A stretch of 64,000 nucleotides of DNA, from contig OZ038380.1 in NCBI GenBank assembly GCA_964036045.1, positions 65,828,591-65,892,590 on the forward strand, written 5' to 3'. Positions 10,489 through 19,037 of the stretch are shown piece after piece. Under the pieces are notes generated by a model. The model was given only the letters and a program-made list of their open reading frames with translations, made no database searches and was not told the DNA's origin. The DNA is from Eutreptiella sp. 'Long Island Sound 2002'. Its lineage: Eukaryota > Euglenozoa > Euglenophyceae > Eutreptiales > Eutreptiaceae. Numbering within the stretch: position 1 is the first letter of the stretch; every line of letters starts with the position of its first letter. A program made the position numbers and the translations under genes.

Positions 10489-12609
10489 TTGGACGCGCTG
10501 GAAGCCCGTGGGAGCGTCGGCAGCGACCACCCACCCCTGGAGTCTGGCTCGTTGGACGACGGCTGGGGACCCGGACCAGGTCCAGGCAGACCCCACGCCC
10601 CCAGCGGAGCCCCCAGGAGTCGCCCCAGCGCCAGTGCCCCCTCTCTCACCGCCCCCTCTCACCACAGCGCGGGCTGCCGCAACGAGCGCGTGCCGCCCGG
10701 CATTGGCAGTGAGGAGTGGCGTGATGAGTGGCTCATTGCGGACTACCACAACCGCCGTGCCCCACCGTGGACGCCGGTACGCCCCCGACGCCCCGCACCA
10801 GCCCTGGAGCCAATCCCAATGGCTGGCGGACGTTATGTTGGACTCAGGGATGAGGTCCCCGGAAGAGACGTGGAGTGGGATGTCGGGATGTTGGCGGAGG
10901 AAGACCTGGAGGAGTTCGACATTAGCCCGCCACGTGGTGTACGACGGGAGGCCGCTGAACGCAGCCGCCGGCGCCGTGATGAGGAGGCATACATGGAAGG
11001 AGTACGGCGTGAACATCTAGGTTCAGCGTACATGGAGGAACCGCGGCGTGGCGACAGGGATTCCATGGAGGAGATGGACGTGGCGGCCGTGGGAGTCGGT
11101 GGGCGAAGCCGATGGGAACCTCGGTCGACCTCGCGGCCGGCGTTCATGGTCTGTAAGGCCGCGGATGCCGCCGTGTGGGAAGACTTGAAGGACGTCAAGC
11201 CCCCCATGTACGATGGCAACCCCCTCAACCTCGACCGCTTCTTGGAGAAGCTGGACGATTGGGGGGTGACCGTTACTGAAGACATGGATCCCGCAGATGC
11301 GGAGAAATATGTCTTCAGACGGTTCAGGTACCGCCTGCCGGAAGTGCTCCAAGAGCTACACTTCGTGGCAACCAAGGAGGGGAAAATCAAGACCCTCAAG
11401 GAAGCCAAGAAGTGGCTCAACGAGCAGGAGCGGGTGGATGCTCCGCAGGTGGCTGCCAAGCGGTGGAAGTCGATCAAGCTTCAGCATGATGGACGGGAGA
11501 TCCGCCTACGGGACTGGCGTGACTTCCGAGGGCAATACACCCTCTTCCGCCGCAACGTGGAGGATTGGAACGAGGGTGACGAGCAGGCTCGCCTGCTCTC
11601 CATGCTGCCGGATACATGGATCAGGGTCACCAAGGAGGAAGCCAAGCGGGCCAAGTCCAACCACACGGTCAAGATGATGCTCCCCAAAGAGTATCATACG
11701 AACATGGTGGCTTGGACAAGGAAGAACGTGGCCCGGGATGTCAAACGGCACTCCCTGCGGAACGCTCTCCTCATCACCGTCTCGGGCGATCGCGAGAAGA
11801 CCGCGATGTGGCGCCTTGACGAGTGTGACGTGAGCGGCCAGACCATCCGTCTGCAGGCCATCCCGGCGCAGATGAGCTGCGACGAGATTCTGGAGTGGGT
11901 TGGAGAGGAGGTGCTCAAGGAGTACCGGAACCTCCACCACACCCGCGGATTGAGGCCCGGCGACCGTGACGTCAACTACGTTGGCGAGGGGCCTGGTGGG
12001 GAAGCTGCCATGGACCCAGCGGGAGCCGACGGCGATGAGACTCTCGCCGACGATGACGACGACGATGAGCCCGCCGAGATGGCCGTTTGTGCCTTCGTGG
12101 CTCACAACGGCGCGGGGAACAACCGTGGGAGCTGGAAGCCCCTGCAGCCAGGTTGGAAGAAGAAGGAGAAGAGGCACCCTCGCCACATTGGCGACCCTCC
12201 GCTGTCCTTTGGGGAGTTCATACGAGCTCACCCTCAGGGCTGTTTCGTGTGTTATGGGAGGAAGAAAGGCTTCAACCATGACCACCGAACATGCTCCACC
12301 CACCAGGCCGACACGGAGGCCTACAAGAAGGCGCACGGGTCGAAGAAGCGTGCACCCGCGGGTATCCGGGAAGCCAAGGTGGACAAGGACGAGCTCTCCA
12401 AGCTGATGTCGGTGGGGACCGAGTTGGCCAAGGAGATCCAGGAGATCACGAGGAACTGGGTCCCCAGGTCGGACAACAAGAACAAGGAGAACAACCAGAA
12501 CGACCAGAACAAGGACAAGGACAAGAAGCCTAGGAATAGGAGGAAGAAGGGTGTCAACGAGGTTGATGCCGAGGAGACTACTCCTACTTCCACGACCGAC
12601 GCCCCCTAG
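10489..12609 (+). CDS. gag: Gag capsid/nucleocapsid-like protein of element 1
   Basis: An uninterrupted frame of 706 codons. The first 180 residues are low-complexity and Arg-rich. Around residues 215-480 lies a globular part with a Trp/Arg-rich block (LRDWRDFRGQYTLFRRNV) resembling Ty3/gypsy gag capsid domains; element 2 has a comparable block. Near residues 585-602 is a zinc-knuckle-like motif, C-X2-C-X8-H-X4-C (Cys codons 12241 and 12250, His 12277, Cys 12292). Its first gap is longer than the canonical X4. The C-terminus is Asn/Lys/Asp-rich. The ATG at 10489 is probably internal: coding similarity extends upstream in another frame. It ends at TAG 12607-12609, and the protease frame follows with no shift. 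Confidence 0.7.
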   Translation: MDALEARGSVGSDHPPLESGSLDDGWGPGPGPGRPHAPSGAPRSRPSASAPSLTAPSHHSAGCRNERVPPGIGSEEWRDEWLIADYHNRRAPPWTPVRPRRPAPALEPIPMAGGRYVGLRDEVPGRDVEWDVGMLAEEDLEEFDISPPRGVRREAAERSRRRRDEEAYMEGVRREHLGSAYMEEPRRGDRDSMEEMDVAAVGVGGRSRWEPRSTSRPAFMVCKAADAAVWEDLKDVKPPMYDGNPLNLDRFLEKLDDWGVTVTEDMDPADAEKYVFRRFRYRLPEVLQELHFVATKEGKIKTLKEAKKWLNEQERVDAPQVAAKRWKSIKLQHDGREIRLRDWRDFRGQYTLFRRNVEDWNEGDEQARLLSMLPDTWIRVTKEEAKRAKSNHTVKMMLPKEYHTNMVAWTRKNVARDVKRHSLRNALLITVSGDREKTAMWRLDECDVSGQTIRLQAIPAQMSCDEILEWVGEEVLKEYRNLHHTRGLRPGDRDVNYVGEGPGGEAAMDPAGADGDETLADDDDDDEPAEMAVCAFVAHNGAGNNRGSWKPLQPGWKKKEKRHPRHIGDPPLSFGEFIRAHPQGCFVCYGRKKGFNHDHRTCSTHQADTEAYKKAHGSKKRAPAGIREAKVDKDELSKLMSVGTELAKEIQEITRNWVPRSDNKNKENNQNDQNKDKDKKPRNRRKKGVNEVDAEETTPTSTTDAP

Positions 12610-13815
12610 CGGAGCTCCTGCAGCCAAGGGCCCCAGCTAGGGCGGTCGCAGGATGGTGTCGTGGGAAGCGCCACACCCTCCCAATCAGGAGTCAGTAAGC
12701 ACAAAGGGATTGCCGCGGGCGGAAGGCCCAGTCCAGCACCCAGTCGCGGTGGCGGGGTGAGGGCAAGTGACGGCACGAACCCTTGCACCCGTCAATCCTT
12801 CGCGACCAAGAATGTGTTTGATGTACTTCAAGATCTATCCGAGAGTATCGGAGGATCACCCGGACCGCAGCTGGATGCTGCAGATGAGCAGCCTGAGGCC
12901 ATTGTCCACGACCTGCACCAGACGCTTGTTGAGCTTCTGGAACGGCCGGGGATCCTGAGCTTGCACACCGTGCGCCGAGTGGGGCGTGAGCGGCAGTTGC
13001 ACCTTAAGGTCCGTGCCTTATGCGGGGAAGTGGAAAAGGTCTTCGACGTGTTGGTCGACACGGGCGCTCAGGTCAGCTTGGTCAAGGCTGGCCTACTTCC
13101 GCCAGAGTGTTTGACCGACAGTCGGAAACCTGTCAGGCTGAAGGTGGCGAACGGCCAGTACATGGTGGGAGGCACGAAGGAAGCGGCCATTGGGCTGCAG
13201 TTCGTGCACCACCGTGAGCTGAGCCGCCCAGACCTCGGCAAGGAAATCCTCCTGCACGGTCGCTTCTACGAGGCCGGGATGGACTGGGACATGATCGTTG
13301 TGTACGACTTCATGATGGAGACGGACTCCGGCGTTCTCCCGGCCCAGGCGTCCATGACCCTGTACCAGGACGACCAGCTCTCGTGGCTTTCGTCACCTGA
13401 GCACCATGTGGAATGCCAATGGATCCACCCCGAACGCAATCAGCTCAAAGTAGCCGCGCTGGACACTGAGCCAACTGGGCCAGCAAACCAGGAGTACGGC
13501 GTAAGGCCGGAAGTGGCGAGCCGAGTGGTCGCGGACCTGGGAGCTTCGGATCTGGCCCTGGATGCGTTCTCTTCAGGAACCTCCGCCCATCTGCGGGTTT
13601 GTGAGAAGTACTGGAGCGCACAGGACTCCGCGTGGAAGAAGCACTGGGGTCCGCATCAGGGATTGATGTGGATCCATTGCCCACGTTGGGACATTCCAAG
13701 AGCGATAGCGAAGATTCGCAATGACCGCTCCAAGGCAGTGCTGGTTGTTCCTATGGGATGCACCGAGGAGGAAAGTACCCGACATTGGGTGGTCTCATTG
13801 ACCAACACGACCTGA
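12610..13815 (+). CDS. Aspartic protease plus DAF/PPY-like module of element 1
   Basis: This continues in the gag frame after TAG 12607-12609, with a first possible ATG-less start at 12661. Retropepsin motif VLVDTGAQVSLV has its catalytic DTG at 13057-13065, and an MIVVYDFM segment may be the distal strand. From about residue 280, EYGVRPEV..., LDAFSS (13555-13572) and MWIHCPRWDIP (CPRW at 13678-13689), then AVLVVP, form a module also present in element 2, where the equivalent is VDAFN...CPPYHPF...IVVGPKW. The D-A-F / PP-aromatic / hydrophobic-P pattern resembles a region found in DIRS-type and phage-like adenine-methyltransferase-related proteins, though here the PP pair is degenerate. The frame ends at TGA 13813-13815. 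The protease call is firm; the module's identity is uncertain. Confidence 0.7.
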   Translation, partial: RSSCSQGPQLGRSQDGVVGSATPSQSGVSKHKGIAAGGRPSPAPSRGGGVRASDGTNPCTRQSFATKNVFDVLQDLSESIGGSPGPQLDAADEQPEAIVHDLHQTLVELLERPGILSLHTVRRVGRERQLHLKVRALCGEVEKVFDVLVDTGAQVSLVKAGLLPPECLTDSRKPVRLKVANGQYMVGGTKEAAIGLQFVHHRELSRPDLGKEILLHGRFYEAGMDWDMIVVYDFMMETDSGVLPAQASMTLYQDDQLSWLSSPEHHVECQWIHPERNQLKVAALDTEPTGPANQEYGVRPEVASRVVADLGASDLALDAFSSGTSAHLRVCEKYWSAQDSAWKKHWGPHQGLMWIHCPRWDIPRAIAKIRNDRSKAVLVVPMGCTEEESTRHWVVSLTNTT

Positions 13816-14283
13816 AACAAGGTCGTCCTACCGGCTGGAGAGAGTGTCTATCAGGACGCTAAGGGACAGCCCATGCCACCCCAGAGATGGCCAACGGAAT
13901 TCCACTATGTGGATGGGGGCCTTGATCAGGCCGACACCACGGACTTCGTCTGTGTGAACCGCATCATAGCAGAGCCATGGCGGCAATGCTATGGAGTTCC
14001 CCCTGTTGACATCGGAGAATCGGAAGACCCCCTCACGGAAGAGGAGTTGGATCTGGTTCAGGGGTATATGGATCAGCCCTTTCACGACTGGGGAAACCAG
14101 CGTGAGGGCAAAGGCCAGGACAGGCCTGGTGGGAAGTGGACTCAATCGTCTCCGGTTCCTATGATGGGAATACTTTCGTGCAGAGGGTGCTGGATCAAAT
14201 GTCCAGCCAGGACGAGCCGCCTGGCGGTAACCCACCCACCTACAGCGATCTATTCTGAGGCAAGACCAGAGATGGCCCTTTGA
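13816..14283 (+). CDS. Linker between protease module and RT, element 1
   Basis: This is in the same frame as the protease, after TGA 13813-13815. It includes PPQRWPTEFHYVDGG and LTEEELDLVQGYMDQPF and ends at TGA 14281-14283. Element 2 has the matching segment without the first stop (CSTVAVYVDGG, about 61700), so it is a genuine part of the polyprotein and the 13813 stop is probably a mutation (CGA to TGA would fit) or a readthrough site. No enzymatic motif is visible. Confidence 0.55.
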   Translation, partial: NKVVLPAGESVYQDAKGQPMPPQRWPTEFHYVDGGLDQADTTDFVCVNRIIAEPWRQCYGVPPVDIGESEDPLTEEELDLVQGYMDQPFHDWGNQREGKGQDRPGGKWTQSSPVPMMGILSCRGCWIKCPARTSRLAVTHPPTAIYSEARPEMAL

Positions 14284-17200
14284 GCCACCTGGGAAGACCG
14301 CCTGAGCCGAAACCGAGCGGGGTCGCTACCCCTCAATTAAGCTCCGTCGTCCAGGTGCCCGTAAAAGCCAAGGCGGAGTCCGATGATTGCCCCAAGATCC
14401 AGGCATTGAGGGCCAGGCTGAAGCAGAAGTATGGTGATACCTTCTTCAGCGGAAAGCCTGTGGTTCCCCCGCCGGTGCGTGGACCGTATGGCGAGGCCAA
14501 GATACGACTGAAGCAGGACCCCCGTGTGTATCGACACCGGGAGTTTGCCCTGAGGGGCGAGAGGAAGGATGCCATGGAGAAGATCCTCCGTGACTTCATC
14601 CAGAGAGGCTGGCTCCAGCCGTGCCACTCCGAATGGGCCTCTCCGTGCTTCGTCGTCCCCAAGAAGGTGGCCGGCGAGTGGCGGCTCGTGGTCAACTACC
14701 GCGGCCTAAACGCCCAAACGCAGCACAACAGCTATACGCTGCCCCTCATTGAGGACATGCTGCAAAAACAACACCGGCCAAGGATCTTCACGGTGATTGA
14801 CCTGAAACATGGTTATCATCAGATGCCTCTCGCCGAGGTGTCCCGTGCCTGCACAGCCATGAGCAGCCCACTTGGACCTCTCCAGTGGAAGGTGATGCCC
14901 ATGGGCGTTACCAACGGCAATGCGGCTTTTCAGCGGATGCTGGAGAACCTGCTTGAGCCGGTGCGTGACTGTGCGGACCCCTTCCTGGACAACGTGATCA
15001 TCGCGTCCGGGGACCCCAGTATGAGCTACGAGGAGCTCCTGGAGGCACACGAGAGGGACGTCACTCGAGTGCTGGACCTTCTGGTTCGGCACAAACTCAC
15101 GGGCAGCAGTGACAAGGCCACCATTGCGGTAAGCGAGGTGGTCTTCGCTGGCCACGTAGTTGGGAACGGGCAGCGAAAGCCCATACCTGGCAAGGTGGCT
15201 GCGATTGAGCACTGGGAAAAGCCCAAGACGGTCTCTGAGCTACGGGCGTATCTGGGGTTCTGCAACTACTACTCGGGGTATATCAAGAGGTATGCCGAGT
15301 ATGCAGCCCCCATGACGACCATGCTCAAGGGCAACCGAGAGGAGACCAAGAAGGGGTCCAAGAAGGCTCTGGTCTGGACTGCTGAGTCCGACCGTGCCTT
15401 TGAGGGGATGAAGCAGGGGCTGCTATCCGCAGTGGGCCTGCACCTCGTGGATCCCGACCGAGGGTTCGTCCTGCGCACCGACCCTTCCGACTACGCCGTT
15501 GGCGCTGTGTTGGAGCAAGTGCTTGACGATGGGAGGCACGTGCCCGTGGCCTTCTGGAGCCGAGTGCTGGCGGAAGGCCAGAGACTGACGTGGACGCCCT
15601 GTGAAAAGGAGGCGTATGCCATCGTCATGGCTCTCAGGAAATGGGCTGGGTACATAGCCCTCCATCCCGTCACCGTCTGCACCGACCATCAGGGTCTGCA
15701 GTCGTGGCACAAGGAGCACGTGGACACCCCCTCAGGTCCCGCCTCCCGACGGGCAAGATGGCATGAGACCTTGGCCAAGTTGGATCTCACGGTTGTGCAT
15801 ATTCCTGGAAAGGATAACACCGTGGCGGACTGTCTCAGCAGGTGGGCCTATCCCGCCAGCAAGGGCATGACGGATATCTCTGCCCATGGCGATGAGGCTG
15901 AGACCGCTGAAGCCAAGAAGATCATTGAGATGGAGCGCCTGATGGAGGAGGAGGGTGTTAAATGCTTCGTCGTCATGGCTGTGGATGCCCCCCTCGGAAC
16001 AAGGATGGGCAGAGCGGTCAGAGTACTCGCCCCTGAGGGAGCTGAGTCCAACAAGCACCTTTCCCCGGAGTCTTGCCTCCAGGACGACTGGACCAACGAT
16101 TACGCCAAGTCTGAGGCCTTTGCGGCCGAGTATAGGGCTGTGACCGACCCTTACGACGGGCAGAAGTGGCTTAAGGGGCTGACCGAGGAAGATGGCAAGC
16201 TCTACCGGAATGGTAAGCTGCTAGTACCGGAGTCCCGGGTGCTCGAGCTTTGTGAAGCTTGGCACCACCACATGCTGCACCCAGGGGTCAAGAAGCAAGC
16301 CCTTGACATGCAGCGCCGGTTCCAGATCGACCATATCGGTCTCTACACCGCCATCAAGAAGGTCAGGAAGGGTTGCTCGGTCTGTCAGGCCTGCAATCCC
16401 AATAACCGGAACGTCCAGGGGGAAGCCCAATGGACCCCGGTTCCTGACCAGCCCATGGAGAGCGTGGCCATGGACGTCTCCTCCATGCCCGAAGTGCACA
16501 TTTGCAAGGAGACCTTTGACTGTGTGGTTCTTTGTGTGGATCGCCACAGTGGCTACGTGGTAGCCGTTCCGGCACGCAAAGAGGGGTTGCTTGCCAAGGA
16601 AGTGGCAGTCATGATGATTTGTCATTGGCTGACCGTCTTTGACATCCCCCGCACCATTTGCAGTGACCGAGGGCCCCAGTTTACTGGTGGCTGGTTCAAG
16701 GCTATGTGTTCCCTTATGGGAATACATCATACCAAGAGCGTCGCCTATCTCAGCCGGTCTAACGGCCGAGCTGAAGTGGCTGGACGGCAGCTGTTCGAGA
16801 AGCTGCGCAAGATTCACATCACCCATCCACGTCGGAACTGGTTTGAGGAGATGTGGCCCGCTCTGAAGGCCCATCATGACACCCCCACCCCGGGTGGTTT
16901 GTCCCCTCACCAGATTCTGTTCGGCAGGGACCCCCTGGGTCGGAGACTTCCCTTGTCTGGTGATGGCATGGCTATGGACGCCAAGGAATTCTTCGCGCGG
17001 CAAGAGCAAACGGCGCCGGACATCCGCCAGCAGCTCGAGAAGGAGCATGCTGAGCGTCAGAAGTCCGCCCCGAGCTCAACAGCGCAGAAGTTCAGGGTGG
17101 GAGACCCGGTGTGGGTGATCAGACCCCGCCCTATGGGCACCACCCGCACCAAAACCTGGTTCACACCCGGAGAGGTGGTCCGCAGGATTGGTGAGGACAC

Positions 17201-17618
17201 CTACCGCATCAAGGTTGGTCACGGACAGTTCCGGGAGCGCCACGAGAGTCAACTCCGTGTGCGGGAACCCGACCTCCGTGGCCAACATGTGTCCCTGAAC
17301 TATGCCGCACATGAGGCTGATTCGGACGACGACTATGCTGAGCAGGACGACTATACGGTCGAGAAGATCCTTGCTCAGCGTCCGAAGCCTCGGCACCCGG
17401 AGGCCTGGAGTTCAAGGTTCGTTGGCGAGGCTATGGGCCGTCCCACGACACCTGGGAACCCGTCTCCTCGTTCGTGCCGCGGGTCAATACTCCCTTCATG
17501 GAGTACATCCGCAAGCACAGGACCAAGATCCATGTCTCGGACTTGGCGGCACTCACCCGGGCGATTGCAGCCAGGGGTGCCTGATCAGCGCCCTGAGCTC
17601 TCCCCTGATGCATCTTGA
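14258..17618 (+). pseudogene. pol: Pol of element 1: RT, RNase H, integrase (chromodomain out of frame)
   Basis: One frame of about 1,115 codons opens after a stop near 14255; it has no ATG at its start and overlaps the linker, so it was presumably made by frameshift or fusion. RT: WRLVVNYRGLN, FTVIDLKHGYHQM (motif A), MPMGVTNGNAAFQRML. The YxDD box is FLDN (14982-14993), so the second catalytic Asp is Asn. RNase H: LRTDPSDYAVGAVL, EKEAYAIV, CTDHQGL. Integrase: HHHMLH...CSVCQAC zinc site, then Asp (16473), Asp (16665) and Glu (16773), spaced as D,D35E. A GPY/F-like tail follows (DPVWVIRPRP...FTPGEVVRRI). A chromodomain begins DYTVEKIL (17350), but a 1-base loss near 17397 shifts it. With the FLDN change, the copy is probably inactive. 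Confidence 0.88.
17346..17584 (+). pseudogene. Frameshifted chromodomain of element 1
   Basis: The pol frame encodes the first part (DYTVEKILAQRPKPRHP). After about 17397 the chromodomain signature continues in the next frame, where KVRWRGYG and DTWEPVSSF are readable, ending at TGA 17582-17584. W-x-G-Y and TWEP are hallmarks of chromovirus chromodomains, which bind histone marks and steer integration. The actual pol frame instead reads a Pro/Arg/Ser-rich tail to 17618. A single missing base explains this. Confidence 0.7.
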
Positions 17619-19023
17619 GCGCTTGTGTGGTCGACGGATCGTCCCTCACTTGCTTGCTCTCCTACATCTTCCGGTGACCTGCCATCAGAGTGGCCATATA
17701 CCCCCCCCTGCTGAATCCAGAGGAGGATGGCCCCTCTCTTCGACTCTTATTTGTCACTCCCCCACCTGCGGAATCCTTGGGAAACCAGGTAGGGCGCCTG
17801 ACCTTCATATTTTCTGAGCTCTTAGGGCCTTGAAGCACATACGACGTTGCGCAACGGATGCCGCTGTCATCGGCATTGCGATTTTTTGGTGTGTGGTCTG
17901 GTTCCATGGCACTTGCGGAATCCAGACCAGTCGACGTGTGTCTGCAGACTATATATGGCCTGAACTCAGGCGTTTTCCTGTCCACCCTCCTGCATATGCC
18001 TTATCCTAACCGGGGCGTGGTTTGGCGCTCTGTCCAGAGTGTGTTTACACGCCTATTACCCCGCTTATTGCTTGTCTTTCTGTTCCCCAGGATATGTGCA
18101 TCTGTATGTCAGCCCATCACTGAAGTATGGACTGTTTTTCCCCCCCGAGGGGATGCGAATCGACTACGAAGCCGCCCTGAGTCGCCGTGTACATGCTCTT
18201 ACATAAAGTCCAGCCTGGACCAGTACCTAAGTACAGATTCTTCTGTTTGAGTGCCCGTGATACCGTGTGCCCTATTTGCTGTGATGTGGAGATCCTGATG
18301 GCGCCAGGCGGGAAGCCCAGTTGCCTGACTACACTCCCAGCGGTCTGCCACTGTCAGTCCCAGTGTGAGCCTGCCGACTTGCAGACGCACTTGCAGTCGG
18401 GTGGGGAAGGTTTGCCTGGGAAACTGGTGGTTTGAGGAGTCGACGCCTCCGCCCACACTGCATGAGGACTCCCTCATGTATGGCCTTCGTGGTAATAGGG
18501 CGAGGGAAAGGACGGCCTTGATGCCCGATCCCTTAACGAGGAGCTCGTTCGGCTGTACCACTCTGGACTCGCGTCGTGCATATGGACATGGTGCCCCCGA
18601 GGAAGGACCCGTGGGGACTCTCCTTCAGCCGGCGGGCCTTGCGAAGCTTGGGTTAGCCTGATGGATCTTTGTGGTCGCTTTCGACCTGTGGGACCACCTC
18701 GGTCGTCGTGTGACGCCTATGTTGGCCGTGTATGCCACTGCCATTGTGGTAGTGACCGTCGCAGCCGGCACCCGGTGCGCCTGGTATGGGTTAACGGGTC
18801 CTTTGGATGCCGAACAATCGCCGCCAGGACCCGGGACTTGATACTTGATACTATACTTGCAGTTACTCACACATACAGCACCGTACCTGTCTTACTGTGG
18901 GGTTTGGGCAGCCTAACCTGCGAATCAGCCTGAAGTGAGGATGTGACACCCCCCCCCTGCAGGAAATGGTCCTGGGTACCCGCTGCCATGCGTGGGTGTT
19001 ATCGAGCCCCCCCCAGGGTTTGC
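17619..19023 (+). other. 3' untranslated region of element 1
   Basis: About 1.4 kb between the end of pol and the polypurine tract. Reading frames are short, without motifs. It contains C-runs ('tgacaccccccccctgcagg' near 18945). Confidence 0.5.
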
Positions 19024-19026
19024 TCT

Positions 19027-19037
19027 AAGGAGGGGGG
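19027..19037 (+). promoter_or_regulatory. Polypurine tract of element 1
   Basis: The tract AAGGAGGGGGG abuts TGAAGCGG, the first bases of the 3' LTR. It would prime plus-strand DNA synthesis. The 24 bases at 19024-19047 recur exactly on the minus strand at 38737-38760 in the non-autonomous LTR element. Confidence 0.8.

Noticed and set aside
8258-13815. Reassigned UGA codon, given several in-frame TGAs (8288, 13813, 27063, 34936, 61367)
   Set aside because: TGG is used normally for Trp, some frames are also broken by TAA or TAG (8489, 12607, 61270 area), and all lie in decayed elements; mutation is simpler.
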